Below are positions 1-8,718 of a DNA stretch of 37,951 nucleotides, in pieces. Origin of the DNA: Mycolicibacterium vinylchloridicum. GTDB taxonomy: Bacteria; Actinomycetota; Actinomycetes; Mycobacteriales; Mycobacteriaceae. The stretch's first letter is position 1. The number at the start of each line of letters is the position of its first letter. A program made the position numbers and the translations under genes. Location: contig NZ_JACBJQ010000048.1 of NCBI RefSeq assembly GCF_013404075.1, positions 1 to 37,951 of the forward strand. The letters run 5' to 3'. The notes beneath the pieces were generated by a model. The model saw nothing but the letters and a program-made list of their open reading frames with translations, did no database searches and was not told where the DNA came from.

Positions 1-1
1 C

Positions 2-70
2 AGCAAATCCCGAGCCGATCAGAGCTCACCGACCGAACAGGAGGCCACCCCCGCGGCACTGACCGCCTGA
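2..70 (+). CDS. possible C-terminal end of a gene cut by the window edge
   Basis: An open frame enters from the left edge and stops at TGA 68-70. Its translation ends in a hydrophilic, Ala/Thr/Glu-rich tail, a plausible protein C-terminus. Another frame is also open to 133, so the choice rests only on composition and is weak. No function can be given. Confidence 0.2.
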   Translation, partial: SKSRADQSSPTEQEATPAALTA

Positions 71-131
71 ACCATCACATCGAAGAATCACACGACGACG
101 TCGTACACCACGCCCCTGGACTTGACCAAAG

Positions 132-689
132 TTGATCAATCCGCCGCCGAGGGTCCGAGTCGATATCGGTGCGTTGGTAGAGCAGACGATCACTATGGCC
201 GATGGTTCCCACTGGCGGTACGAGACAACCCTCGCTCCCGGTCATACCGACGCCCGTCGAACCGACCAAATCACAAGGCAAGCCCTTGATTGGGGAGGGA
301 TCGATCGCGAGGGGCACTTCGGATCGGTCTACACCCAATGCGGCTACTGCCACCAACTATGTTGTGCAGCATGCGTGGATCGCATCGTCACGTGCGATTG
401 CTGTGGCGTCGCGATATGCAAAAGGTGCATCCGCGAGCCGCTTAGCGGCATGTGGCTGTGTCACGCGTGCTCGTCAACGCGGACACCTAGCCGCCAGGAG
501 GCTCGCGGACACGGCCGCCTTTTGTCGGCGCGAGGCATGCTCATCGGGATCGATCCACTTCACACGGTCGTCGTCGAACACGTGAAGTCGCACTGGCACC
601 TTCACGGACGCAACGGCGAGAAGCACTTGATTGCAAATCCCTCGGTGAGGCGATATCTCGACCAGCGACTGGCTGATAGCGAGAGGTAA
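132..689 (+). CDS. Cys-rich zinc-finger-like protein of unknown function
   Basis: This 185-residue protein is unfamiliar to me as a named family. Its middle part holds a dense run of CxxC-type pairs (CGYCHQLCCAAC, then CDCCGVAICKRC, then WLCHAC), which looks like a treble-clef or RING/B-box-like zinc-binding module with about four Cys pairs. The C-terminal third is basic and has no recognisable motif. The frame opens with TTG at 132; an in-frame ATG at 195 is an equally good start and would remove 21 residues. It converges on the minus-strand gene ending at 718. GC content here is lower than in the rest of the window, which suggests an accessory or transferred patch. Its reality is supported by the patterned cysteines; its function is unknown. 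Confidence 0.55.
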   Translation: MINPPPRVRVDIGALVEQTITMADGSHWRYETTLAPGHTDARRTDQITRQALDWGGIDREGHFGSVYTQCGYCHQLCCAACVDRIVTCDCCGVAICKRCIREPLSGMWLCHACSSTRTPSRQEARGHGRLLSARGMLIGIDPLHTVVVEHVKSHWHLHGRNGEKHLIANPSVRRYLDQRLADSER

Positions 690-717
690 CACGCTGGAGG
701 GTCGCCAGCGCACTCGC

Positions 718-1335
718 TCAATTGCGCGGCCAACGCTTCGCTGCTCGCCAAAGCGCAACGTCGATACGTCTGAGCAGACTTACTCGTGGGGATACGACCC
801 GGCACACGTCCGAAATGATTTGACGGCGTGATGATTCCGACAACTCGTCGTGCAGCGCCAGCCAAAACCGTCCCTTCGGGGGCTGCAGGTAGTTGTTGAC
901 CTCGTTGTCGAGTATCGGAATGAGCTTTGGACGTTTGGCCGCCATGAGCTTGCCCGCGACAACCCACCCGATGCCTGCCAAGGTCCGCAGCTCCGCATGC
1001 AAGTTGCCGGCGGCACTTCCCACGCTGACATCTGATCGACTCACTTCCCACAGGTTCTGCTCGCGTGGGATCTGCTTCAGTAGCGAGTTGAAGCGCTCGC
1101 TATTCGCAATGAGAAGGGACGCTGCAGCCTCGGTGGGCACCGTGACGCTGAGGGCTTCGACAGCGAGTAGGTCTGAGGCTTCGAACCGGTTCGGATCACC
1201 GATGACCGCAAATTCCTCGAACCACCGTCCGGTGAAGGTTGGCTCAACTCCTCCGAAGTACCCGACAAGATCACTGCGGACTTGGTCCGCGTTGTCGGAG
1301 AACCACTCAGCTAGGTCGAACCGAAACCTGGTCAT
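718..1335 (-). CDS. DUF6308-like protein of unknown function
   Basis: A 205-residue soluble protein. The N-terminal layout (FDLAEWF..., then FTGRWFEEF...DPNRFEASDLLAVEALSV) and the central GWVVAGKLMAAKRPKLIPILDN segment resemble actinobacterial proteins I know as DUF6308, which have no assigned biochemical role; this match is from memory. It has no signal peptide or membrane segment. Its start codon overlaps the stop of the upstream 302-residue gene by four bases (ATGA), so the two are almost certainly translated as a coupled pair. Such coupled pairs of unknown proteins in lower-GC patches are often accessory functions such as defence or toxin modules, but nothing in the sequence proves that here. 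Confidence 0.6.
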   Translation of the reverse strand: MTRFRFDLAEWFSDNADQVRSDLVGYFGGVEPTFTGRWFEEFAVIGDPNRFEASDLLAVEALSVTVPTEAAASLLIANSERFNSLLKQIPREQNLWEVSRSDVSVGSAAGNLHAELRTLAGIGWVVAGKLMAAKRPKLIPILDNEVNNYLQPPKGRFWLALHDELSESSRRQIISDVCRVVSPRVSLLRRIDVALWRAAKRWPRN

Positions 1336-2240
1336 TGAGCGTGCTCGTCACCGAGCACGGCGACTAAGGCGTCGCGCATCGCTTTAGCTTGTTCGGTCGA
1401 CATCTGCATTGCAGTTGGCCAGTGCGGGAACGAAACGTCCCACGCCGTCGCCGTTCCGTCCCGCAGTTCGTACTTGCCTAAACACATGCCATGGCCTCGA
1501 AATACGACCTTCCGTTCAGGCATCGCAATCCCTGTAGCAGCTGTCGCGGCGAGGGGTGTGGATGCCGGCGACGCGGCGATGCCAACCACGATCTCGTTGC
1601 CAGCAGCAGGATCCACAGTCACATGCATACCGAGTTCGATGATCCTGCCGTCTCGTGGATGCCAGTCGCGGTCTGCGTTGGTGCGTCCCAAGATTGGATC
1701 GAGCGCGTCGATTGTCTGCTTCCAGAGGTTCACCCAATTCCTCCTCGGGCCTACAACAAATGCAAGCTCGAGCCTGACGGGTCCGGACGGAAGTTCTGTT
1801 GCACCCACCACGGCGACGCGGATCTGCTCTTTGTAGGCAGCCGTCGACGCCGACACGGTTGTTCTCGCGACTAGCACCTCCGCCGAGGGTGCCGACACCT
1901 CGCGGGCGGCGTCAATTCGTACGAAGGACCGGTCGCTGTGCTGCTTTGTGCACCACACCGAAACAAGCCCGGGATCCCTCAGGTGATAGGCGAGTGGGTA
2001 AGCAAAATTGTCGAGATCTGACGTGCCGAGTAGGTCGCGCCCCTCCGACATTCCGACATCGAGCCGAAGTGCCCATTCGCCGTCAACCCTTGACTCGGCG
2101 AGGAGCGCCGCCGTGTCGTCCAAATACGCGCGCAGTCGAACCTGATCTGGGTCGTCGGATTTGTTCCACGACGCCAGACGCGGCGCAACCCTGAGACGGT
2201 GGGCGTCGTTTTCGGGGCGGGCGTACCAGCGCATTGCCAC
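1332..2240 (-). CDS. unknown protein with apparent internal duplication, RusA-like motifs
   Basis: A 302-residue soluble protein that I cannot assign to a named family. The two halves look alike. The first has a beta-rich segment followed by DLDNFAYPLAYHL; the second has LELAFVVGPRRNWVNLWKQ followed by TIDALDPILG and then DGRIIELGMHV. The pattern of a strand, a DNL-type helix and then D-x-R-I followed by a strand resembles RusA-type Holliday junction resolvase folds, but the acidic residues are only partly kept, so activity is doubtful. Translation can begin at GTG 2240 or at ATG 2234 two codons later. It is the first gene of a pair with the DUF6308-like gene, overlapping it by four bases. 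Function remains open. Confidence 0.55.
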   Translation of the reverse strand: MAMRWYARPENDAHRLRVAPRLASWNKSDDPDQVRLRAYLDDTAALLAESRVDGEWALRLDVGMSEGRDLLGTSDLDNFAYPLAYHLRDPGLVSVWCTKQHSDRSFVRIDAAREVSAPSAEVLVARTTVSASTAAYKEQIRVAVVGATELPSGPVRLELAFVVGPRRNWVNLWKQTIDALDPILGRTNADRDWHPRDGRIIELGMHVTVDPAAGNEIVVGIAASPASTPLAATAATGIAMPERKVVFRGHGMCLGKYELRDGTATAWDVSFPHWPTAMQMSTEQAKAMRDALVAVLGDEHAQ

Positions 2241-2298
2241 AAAGTAGCCCGGCGGACCGACTAGTCATCGGCCTTCCGGCGAGCCCTACCCCAATCCC

Positions 2299-2712
2299 CT
2301 ACGCCGGCACCAACGTAATCGGAATCTGGCTCTGCCCCGGCCTGGTCATCTGGCAGTTGCCCTGCTGAATCTCCATCAGCTCACCCTGCAGCGTCTGCGA
2401 GTTCCAGGTGAACACCATCGCGCCGCGGGTCTTGGTCTTGTCCGGGCACACCGGCACCTGACCCGTAATCTTCATCGCCCAGGTATGCATGCCCTGATAG
2501 ACCGCTTTTCCCTCGATCAGCGGCGACGTCACGTTAGCCACACACCCGGTCTCGATCACGTTGCACAGGTTCGAGATCGTCCAGGTGTCGATCACCTCGT
2601 TGGGGCCCTTCACGGTGAAGCTGCCGCTCATCAGATCCTCGGACGCGTGAGCGGCCGGGGCCATGCCCACAGCCAGCCCGCACACCACCGCGGCGACAAG
2701 CCCAGCGCGCAT
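2299..2712 (-). CDS. small secreted protein of mycobacterial type
   Basis: A 137-residue exported protein. The start at 2712 is preferred over an upstream ATG at 2799 because it begins a clean Sec signal peptide (MRAGLVAAVVCGLAVG, cleaved near AHA-SED) and is preceded by a GGTAAGGGG ribosome site; the longer version would add an odd Cys-rich leader. The mature part is about 110 residues and contains several cysteines (LCNVIETGC, VPVCPDK, GNCQM) likely to form disulfides. The spaced beta-strand pattern (GSFTVKGP, DTWTISNLC, GAMVFTW) suggests a small beta-barrel or sandwich. It is divergent from the LuxR-type regulator gene, so the two may share control. No biochemical role can be named. Confidence 0.75.
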   Translation of the reverse strand: MRAGLVAAVVCGLAVGMAPAAHASEDLMSGSFTVKGPNEVIDTWTISNLCNVIETGCVANVTSPLIEGKAVYQGMHTWAMKITGQVPVCPDKTKTRGAMVFTWNSQTLQGELMEIQQGNCQMTRPGQSQIPITLVPA

Positions 2713-2870
2713 GAACAACCCCTTACCAAACAGTCGACGGTTGCCAACAGTATGCCGACAACCTGCGAACCCGCAGCACGAGACTTTGCAGCAGCACAAG
2801 GACCACCGAAAACCCGCACTGTTCAGCCTCTACATCGTCACGACCTCGACTACCGTTAGCCCCGATCACC

Positions 2871-4493
2871 ATGGCTGCTGACGACCACCTCGAAGCCGCG
2901 CGCGCCGCGTACGCCACCGGCGACTGGCACGCTGCCTACGACCACTTCACCGCGGCCCAGGAAACAGACGAACTCACCACCGACGACCTGTCCTCCTACG
3001 GCCTCGCCGCCTGGCGCCTCGGCCACGGCCGGCACTCCATGCAGCTCTCTGAACAGGCCTTCAACCGCCTCAACGCCGCCAACGACGTCCCCGGCGCCGC
3101 GATGAAAGCCGTCGAGGTCGCCCTGCAGTGGTTCAACGGCGGCGACCTCACCATCACCCGCGTCTGGATCAACCGCGCCCGCCGCCTGCACGACAAACAG
3201 CCCGACGACCGAATCCTGGCCTACCTGCTCTACGTCGACTCCCTCGTCGCCATCGACGAAGCCCGCAACGACGTCGCCAAAGACCTCGCCGAGCAACTCC
3301 AGGAAGTCACCACCAGGCTCAACGATCCCGGCTTCAACGCCCTGTGCTCGACGGCCAGCGGCGTCACCATGCTGCCGTTCGCCCGCACCAGCGAGGCCTT
3401 CGCCCAACTCGACGAGGCGATGATGCCCGTCCTCGCCGACCAGGTCCCCGTCGACTGGGCCGGCGACATCTATTGCGCCGTCATCCACGAATGCCACCGC
3501 CTGGCCGACCTCGCCCGCATGAAGTCCTGGTTCGAAGCCATGGAGGTCTGGCGCAAAGGCCCGCAGGTCACCTCCTCCTGGTACGGCACCACCTGCGAGG
3601 TCCACAAGATGGACCTGCACAGCGCCACCCAGACCTTCGCCGAAGTCGAACAGCGGCTCACCGACGCCATCGCCGCTCTCGGCGACTTCCCCGGCACCGC
3701 CGGCATGGGCTACTACGAGCTCGGCGAGATCCGCCGCCGCAAGGGCGACGTCGAGGGAGCCCACCAAGCGTTCCGCCAAGCACGAGAACACAACAAGGAA
3801 CCCCAACCCGGCGAGGCACTCCTGCGCTGCCACCTCGGCGAGCACGACGCCGCCGCCACCGATCTGCGCATGCGCCTCGACGCCGAGCAGGACGAGATCA
3901 ACCGCACCCGACTGTTGCCCGCCGCCGTCGAAATCGCGTTGGCGCGCAACAGAATCGACGAAGCCGACCAGTACTGCACGCAGCTCGAAGACGGCGCCGA
4001 GAAGTTCGACTCCCCCGGTTTCCGGGCCTGGGCGGCCCACGCCCGCGGCGCGGTTCTGGTCAAACAAGGCAAACCCGACGAAGCCCTGCCCGTGCTGCAG
4101 GACGCCTTACGCCGCTACCGCAACACCCAGTGCCGCTACGAGCTGGCCCAGGTCTACGAGTGGATGGCCCAAGCCCGCCTGGGCACCGGCGACAACGACG
4201 GCGCCGCCACCGATGCCGCCAACGCCGAGGCCATCTACCGCCAGCTCGGCGCCGCACCCACCCAGGCGGCACCGACCGCGACGCCCGGCGGCCTCACCAA
4301 GCGCGAACTCGAGGTCCTGGTCGGCGTCGCCGCGGGCCTGTCCAACCGTGACCTGGCCAAGAAGCTGTTCATCAGCGAGAAGACCACCGCCCGGCATCTG
4401 GCCAACATCTTCGTCAAGATCGGCGTCTCCTCGCGCACCGCCGCGGTGGCCTGGGCCCACGAAAACAAGGCGCTGCACGGCGCGTCTACATAA
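2871..4493 (+). CDS. LuxR-family transcriptional regulator with TPR-like helical-repeat N-terminus
   Basis: A 540-residue cytoplasmic regulator. Residues about 1-460 are amphipathic helical pairs typical of tetratricopeptide repeats (for example AARAAYATGDWHAAYDHFTAA, GYYELGEIRRRKGDVEGAHQAFRQA, GAVLVKQGKPDEALPVLQDALRRY). Residues about 473-530 form a GerE/LuxR helix-turn-helix (LTKRELEVLVGVAAGLSNRD...LFISEKTTARHLANIFVKIG). There is no N-terminal ATPase or receiver domain, so the signal is probably sensed by the helical repeats through protein or ligand binding. Proteins of this build are common in mycobacteria. The gene is divergent from the small secreted protein at 2299-2712. Its targets are not evident, although the adjacent exporter genes are candidates. 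No strong ribosome site precedes the ATG at 2871. Confidence 0.85.
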   Translation: MAADDHLEAARAAYATGDWHAAYDHFTAAQETDELTTDDLSSYGLAAWRLGHGRHSMQLSEQAFNRLNAANDVPGAAMKAVEVALQWFNGGDLTITRVWINRARRLHDKQPDDRILAYLLYVDSLVAIDEARNDVAKDLAEQLQEVTTRLNDPGFNALCSTASGVTMLPFARTSEAFAQLDEAMMPVLADQVPVDWAGDIYCAVIHECHRLADLARMKSWFEAMEVWRKGPQVTSSWYGTTCEVHKMDLHSATQTFAEVEQRLTDAIAALGDFPGTAGMGYYELGEIRRRKGDVEGAHQAFRQAREHNKEPQPGEALLRCHLGEHDAAATDLRMRLDAEQDEINRTRLLPAAVEIALARNRIDEADQYCTQLEDGAEKFDSPGFRAWAAHARGAVLVKQGKPDEALPVLQDALRRYRNTQCRYELAQVYEWMAQARLGTGDNDGAATDAANAEAIYRQLGAAPTQAAPTATPGGLTKRELEVLVGVAAGLSNRDLAKKLFISEKTTARHLANIFVKIGVSSRTAAVAWAHENKALHGAST

Positions 4494-4571
4494 TTTGCAC
4501 CATAGTCTGCCTGCACAAACGCACATTTCGCCCGATGTTGCGGGGTGCCTGCGCGCCATAACTTGATCAGC

Positions 4572-4877
4572 ATGACCATCACAGCCAAGCTCGCACTGAC
4601 CACCCTGGCCGCCCCGGTTCTCGCCGCCCTCGCCATCGGGCTGGCCGGCCACGCCGCCGCCGAGACCCCCGACACCGACGGCGGCACCGTCTCCGCCGCC
4701 GACACCGTCGGCCATCTGCGCGACCAAGGCATCCACGTCGTCGTCGACAAAGATGACGCCACTCCGCTGGCCAAGTGCTCCGTCATCTCCGTGCACCAAG
4801 AGCGCCACGAACACCACGGCGGCCAGCAGCGCGACGCCTTCGAGACCGCCTACGTGCACGTGTTCTGCCACGCGTGA
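4572..4877 (+). CDS. small secreted protein coupled to an exporter gene
   Basis: A 101-residue exported protein starting MTITAKLALTTLAAPVL, with a Sec signal peptide ending near AAA-ETP. The ATG at 4572 is chosen over an upstream ATG at 4545 because the signal peptide begins there. The mature domain is short, acidic and His-rich (HQERHEHHGGQQ) with two cysteines (KCSVISV and VFCHA) that could pair. Similar small proteins with an LRDQGIHVVVDK-like stretch occur in mycobacteria without assigned function. Its TGA overlaps the GTG start of the following MFS gene (GTGA), implying translational coupling and possibly a shared role such as an extracytoplasmic partner of the exporter; that last point is inference. 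Confidence 0.75.
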   Translation: MTITAKLALTTLAAPVLAALAIGLAGHAAAETPDTDGGTVSAADTVGHLRDQGIHVVVDKDDATPLAKCSVISVHQERHEHHGGQQRDAFETAYVHVFCHA

Positions 4878-6409
4878 TCCCCCACCGCTGGCTCGTACTC
4901 GGTGTGCTCAGCCTGGGTGTGCTGCTGATCGGAGTCGACGGCACCGCCCTGGCCGTCGCGACACCGATCATCGGCAAGCAACTCGGGGCCAACGCCACCG
5001 AGATCCTCTGGATCGGCGACATCTACTCATTCATCCTCGCCGGCCTGCTCGTCACGATGGGCAGCCTCGGTGACCGCATCGGGCACAAGAAGTTACTGCT
5101 CTGCAGCGCAACCGCTTTCGCGTCGGCCTCGGTGGTCATTGCCTACGCGCCAACGGTCGAGCTGCTGATCGCCGGGCGGGCGCTACTCGGCCTCGCCGGT
5201 GCCAGCCTGGCGCCGTCGACCCTCGCCCTGATCCGGGGCATCTTTCCCAGCGCGCGCGAACGTACTGTGGCCGTGGGTATTTGGGCATCGGTGTTCTCCG
5301 CCGGAACCGCGCTGGGGCCGGTGATCGGCGGGCTGTTCCTGGAGCACTTCTGGTGGGGCTCGGTCTTCCTGATCAACGTGCCGGTGATCATCGTGCTGGT
5401 GCTGGGCGGCACCGTCCTGCTCCCCGAATTGCGCAATCCCGAACCGGGGCCGTGGGATCCGCTCGGCGTCGGGCTGTCTCTCGTCGGCATCCTCGGTGTG
5501 GTCTACGCCGCCAAACAGGCTGCCGCGCAGGGATTGCACCACGACGTCGTCGTCGCCGGCGTGGTGGGTGCCGCGGCACTGATCCTCTTCGTCCGACGCC
5601 AGCTGCGTGTGCCCCACCCGTTGATCGACGTGCGGCTGTTCGGCAATCGCGCCTTCTCCGGGGTGATCGCCGCCAACATGTTGTCGATCCTCGGGCTGTC
5701 CGGGGTGCTGTTCTTCCTGTCCCAGTACTTCCAACTGGTCGACGGGTACAGCCCGCTGCAGGCCGGGGCCGCCGAACTGCCCGCCGCGGTGGCGGCCACG
5801 GTATTCGGTGTGCTGGCCGGGGTCGCCTCGCGGCACTGGTCGCAGCGCGCGGTGCTCACGGCGGCGCTGGGCATGATCGGGGCCGCGATGGCGTCGCTGA
5901 CGCTGATCACCCCGGCTACCACGTATCCGCAACTCGGTGTCGCGCTGTTCGTCATCGGGGCGGGTCTCGGCATGGCCTTCGCGGTGGCCAACGACGTCGT
6001 CATCACCTGCGTCCCGCCGCAACGCGCCGGCTCGGCGGCCGGTATCTCCGAGACCGCCTACGAGCTGGGGATGGCGCTCGGAATCGCCGTGCTCGGCAGC
6101 GTGATCGCCGCCGTGTACCGCGGCCTGGACCGCCCGCCCGGCATCCACGACGACGTGATTGCGCATGCGGAAGAATCGCTTACCGCCGCCCACCGCGCGG
6201 CCGAGACCCTTGGCGGCCAGCAGGCCCACGCCCTGCTGTCTTCCGCCCAAAGCGCTTTCGCCAGCGGCGTGGCCGTCGCCGCCGGCATCGGGTCGGCCCT
6301 GCTGCTGACCTCCGCGGTGGCGGTGTGGATGCTGCTCAAACCCGACGCCACAGCGTCGTCGCTCGCCTATCGTTGCGTTGACTCCGAGGAAGGATGCGTC
6401 CCCCGATGA
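4874..6409 (+). CDS. MFS drug-export protein, DHA2 (EmrB/QacA) type
   Basis: A 511-residue inner-membrane transporter predicted to have 14 transmembrane segments. The GTG at 4874 is chosen because it directly precedes the first helix (HRWLVLGVLSLGVLLIGVDGTALAVATP), overlaps the preceding stop and removes an Arg-rich leader that is only read-through of another frame. Family marks are the DGTALAVATP stretch in helix 1, WIGDIYSFILAG in helix 2, the motif-A loop GDRIGHKK, and the motif-C-like segment FSAGTALGPVIGGLF in helix 5. Members exchange protons for lipophilic cations, antibiotics or dyes. It is followed by an amino-acid permease gene with a four-base overlap, so the three genes 4572-7851 form one unit. 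The substrate is unknown. Confidence 0.88.
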   Translation: MIPHRWLVLGVLSLGVLLIGVDGTALAVATPIIGKQLGANATEILWIGDIYSFILAGLLVTMGSLGDRIGHKKLLLCSATAFASASVVIAYAPTVELLIAGRALLGLAGASLAPSTLALIRGIFPSARERTVAVGIWASVFSAGTALGPVIGGLFLEHFWWGSVFLINVPVIIVLVLGGTVLLPELRNPEPGPWDPLGVGLSLVGILGVVYAAKQAAAQGLHHDVVVAGVVGAAALILFVRRQLRVPHPLIDVRLFGNRAFSGVIAANMLSILGLSGVLFFLSQYFQLVDGYSPLQAGAAELPAAVAATVFGVLAGVASRHWSQRAVLTAALGMIGAAMASLTLITPATTYPQLGVALFVIGAGLGMAFAVANDVVITCVPPQRAGSAAGISETAYELGMALGIAVLGSVIAAVYRGLDRPPGIHDDVIAHAEESLTAAHRAAETLGGQQAHALLSSAQSAFASGVAVAAGIGSALLLTSAVAVWMLLKPDATASSLAYRCVDSEEGCVPR

Positions 6410-7851
6410 CCGCAGAATCCACCGACGAGGAAATCCGGCACTCCGGATACCAACCCGAGCTGAATCGCACCCTCGGCGGGCTTCAGTTGTTCGCCATCTC
6501 GTTCGCGTTCATCTCGGTGCTCGTCGCCGTCTTCGCGTCCTACAGCATCGTGCTCAATTACTCGGGGCCGGCCGGAATCTGGTTGTGGATCATCGTCGCG
6601 ATCGGCCAGACCCTCGTCGCATTGGTGGTCGCGCAGTTCGCTGCCCGGATCGCGCTCACCGGCTCGTCCTATCAGTGGGCCTCGCGGCTGGCGAACCCGA
6701 AAGTCGGCTGGTTCTTCGGCTGGCTGACGTTCTGGTTCCTGGCCATCGGCGTCGTCGCGATGAACAACGCACTGGCCAGCCAAGCCCTCATGCCCCTGCT
6801 CGGGATAGCACCCGACGAGGACGTCGCACGCCTGATCACGTTGGCGCTCATGCTCACTGAGGCCGTCCTGGTCATCGCGTCCACCCGGCTGCTGGGCATG
6901 GTCACCTCCACCACGGTGGGTCTCGAATTGGTGATCCTGGTGGCGCTGATCGTCGGCCTCGGTGCGGTCATGGTGTTCTCCGGGACCGGCACCGTCGACA
7001 ATCTCGGGTCGCGCGGTGTGGCCGCCGATGCACCGAACTACTTCGGGATCGGCGGGCCGCTGATGGCGTCGATGCTCATGGGCCTGGTCACGCTCGTCGG
7101 CTTCGATTCCGCGGCGAATCTCGCTGAGGAAGCCAAGGATCCGTTTCGCAGCGTCCCGCGCGCCATCGTCTCGTCGGTAGTGGCTTCTGCCGTCCTGGGT
7201 TTCGTCTTCGTCCTCATCCTCACCCTGGCGATCAAGGACATCGGCCGGGTGACCGCCAGCGGCTCGCCAGTGGCGACGATCATTCGCGATCAAATCGGCC
7301 CGGTGATGGAGCGAGTTCTGTTGGCGGGCATTGTGTTTGCGATGTTCGGTGCTGGCATGGTGATGACGGCGGCCTGCTCACGCCAGGCGTTCGCCATGGC
7401 CCGCGACGGGCGCTTTCCCGCCCACACGCTGATCCGTAGAGTCAGCCCGCGCACCAAGACTCCGATACCCGCCACGATCCTGATCCTGGTGATCGGGGCG
7501 GTCTTGATGGTCGCGCTGCCCGGTGCGGCACTGCTGCAGCTGATCGTCGCGTCGACGATCCTGCCTGCCGTCCTCTACGGCGGGATCGTCGTGCTGTACC
7601 TCTGTGTGCGCAAACGCCTGGAAACCAAGGAAGGCGGATTCAGCCTCGGACGTTTCGAGCTGCCGGTGGCCTACGTCGCCCTCGTCTGGGTGGCGTTCGC
7701 GGTCTTCACGTTGGTTTCCCCGAGTGAGGCCCGGGTGCCCGGCCTGATCGTGCTGGGCCTGATGGTGGTCGGCGGGCTCTACTTCGCCGCGATGATGCTG
7801 ACCAACCGTGAAGTGTTGGAGACCGAGCCGGGCGAGGACGAGTTCAGCTGA
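6406..7851 (+). CDS. APC-superfamily amino-acid permease
   Basis: A 481-residue inner-membrane transporter with about 12 hydrophobic segments. The start at ATG 6406 overlaps the MFS stop (ATGA) and has GAGGAAGGA 12 bases upstream; the ATG at 6394 abuts that site and is less likely. Hallmarks are an N-terminal LNRTLGGLQLFAISFAFISV segment, TGSSYQWAS in the third helix region, and VTLVGFDSAANLAEEAKDP, which corresponds to the G-F-(D/E)-SA-x-x-x-x-EE signature of amino-acid/choline/GABA permeases. The likely role is uptake or exchange of an amino acid or amine by proton or sodium coupling. Substrate cannot be read from sequence. Confidence 0.87.
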   Translation: MTAESTDEEIRHSGYQPELNRTLGGLQLFAISFAFISVLVAVFASYSIVLNYSGPAGIWLWIIVAIGQTLVALVVAQFAARIALTGSSYQWASRLANPKVGWFFGWLTFWFLAIGVVAMNNALASQALMPLLGIAPDEDVARLITLALMLTEAVLVIASTRLLGMVTSTTVGLELVILVALIVGLGAVMVFSGTGTVDNLGSRGVAADAPNYFGIGGPLMASMLMGLVTLVGFDSAANLAEEAKDPFRSVPRAIVSSVVASAVLGFVFVLILTLAIKDIGRVTASGSPVATIIRDQIGPVMERVLLAGIVFAMFGAGMVMTAACSRQAFAMARDGRFPAHTLIRRVSPRTKTPIPATILILVIGAVLMVALPGAALLQLIVASTILPAVLYGGIVVLYLCVRKRLETKEGGFSLGRFELPVAYVALVWVAFAVFTLVSPSEARVPGLIVLGLMVVGGLYFAAMMLTNREVLETEPGEDEFS

Positions 7852-7967
7852 AAGAAATCTTGTAGCCAATCGGCGCTGTTTGGCGCGACCGGTACTAGGC
7901 TGCACAAATAGTAGGTTCGTGGTCAAGCACAACTCAACACCGTGGCGGCGTCTGATCGGGGGATGCA

Positions 7968-8273
7968 GTGCGAAGAAATAAATGGCACATCACGCTCGGC
8001 GTCATCGCCACGCTGGTGCCCAGCAGCCTCTTTACCGCGACACCGGCGGCCGCGGATTGCACCAACGCCGGCGCGGCAACCGTATGCGCGCAGGGCGAAG
8101 TGCGCGGCGGTGGACCCACTGCACCGATCGCCGGGCCGGCCTATCCCGGCTACTGCGCCGATCCCTGGTATTGCGACGACATGTGGGGCGTCGACATCGA
8201 CCTCAATCCGCGGCCGAATCCGCCACCTCGCCCGCCCATCCGACCCGGCAGACCGGGCGTCGGTCCGCGCTAA
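7968..8273 (+). CDS. small secreted proline-rich protein
   Basis: A 101-residue exported protein opened by GTG 7968, preceded by a purine-rich GGGGGA stretch. Residues 1-29 form a signal peptide (KWHITLGVIATLVPSSLF, cleaved near AAA-DCT). The mature region has four cysteines (DCTNAG, TVCAQG, GYCADP, WYCDDM) and ends in a Pro/Arg-rich tail (PRPNPPPRPPIRPGRP) of the type that binds peptidoglycan or stays extended in the wall. It lies just upstream of the hemophore-like gene and may be cotranscribed with it (38 bases apart). No known enzyme motif is present. Confidence 0.72.
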   Translation: MRRNKWHITLGVIATLVPSSLFTATPAAADCTNAGAATVCAQGEVRGGGPTAPIAGPAYPGYCADPWYCDDMWGVDIDLNPRPNPPPRPPIRPGRPGVGPR

Positions 8274-8311
8274 GCGCCTATCCACCAGTACCTTCGATAA
8301 GGAGCAGTCGA

Positions 8312-8662
8312 ATGTCGTTCCGAAACCTGATCGGCGCCAGCATCATTGCGAGCGCGGCCCTGCTCGGCAGCACGGCAACCGCCGCCGCCGACGAACCCAA
8401 CTGCACGGCAGGCGACCTCACCCAGGTCCTGTCCGGCGTCAACGCCGGCATGTCGGTGTATCTGTTCACCCATCCCGACGTGAACGCCTTCTTCACCGGC
8501 CTCAAGGGCAAGTCACGCGACGAGATGCGCACCGCGGTCTCCGACTACCTACAGGCCAATCCTGAAGTCCGGGATCAGATCAAGGCCGTGCGGCAGCCGG
8601 CAGCCGATTTCCGGGCTCGCTGCGACGCGCCGATGCCCGACGACATGGGCCCGATGGGCTGA
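8312..8662 (+). CDS. hemophore-related secreted protein (MHB/Rv0203-like)
   Basis: A 116-residue secreted protein. Residues 1-26 are a Sec signal peptide (NLIGASIIASAALLGS...AAA-DEP). The mature part is all-helical with the layout of mycobacterial haem-binding (MHB) domains: NCTAGDLTQVLSGVNAGMSVYLFTHPDVNAFF, then a short helix and ANPEVRDQIKAVRQPAADFRARC, with two cysteines bracketing the fold. In this family the tyrosine/histidine-rich helix hairpin binds haem and passes it to membrane transporters in iron scavenging; many paralogues have not been tested. A clear ATAAGGAG ribosome site at 8297-8303 fixes the start. A strong hairpin follows the stop. Confidence 0.82.
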   Translation: MSFRNLIGASIIASAALLGSTATAAADEPNCTAGDLTQVLSGVNAGMSVYLFTHPDVNAFFTGLKGKSRDEMRTAVSDYLQANPEVRDQIKAVRQPAADFRARCDAPMPDDMGPMG

Positions 8663-8670
8663 AGATTGTC

Positions 8671-8708
8671 GCTGAAAGGCGGGCACCCAGCCGGTGCCCG
8701 GCTTCAGC
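8671..8708. terminator. bidirectional hairpin between convergent genes
   Basis: Arms CGGGCACC (8680-8687) and GGTGCCCG (8693-8700) pair perfectly around a five-base loop, and an outer pair GCTGAA (8671-8676)/TTCAGC (8703-8708) extends the stem. It sits between the stops of the hemophore-like gene (8662) and the minus-strand repeat protein (8719). There is no long T run, as is usual in mycobacteria. Confidence 0.65.
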
Positions 8709-8718
8709 CATGCCAGCC

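Noticed and set aside
2856..4067. 403-codon minus-strand frame opposite the LuxR-type regulator
   Set aside because: Gly/Val/Asp-rich shadow of a gene with clear helical repeats and helix-turn-helix; no ribosome site or family resemblance.
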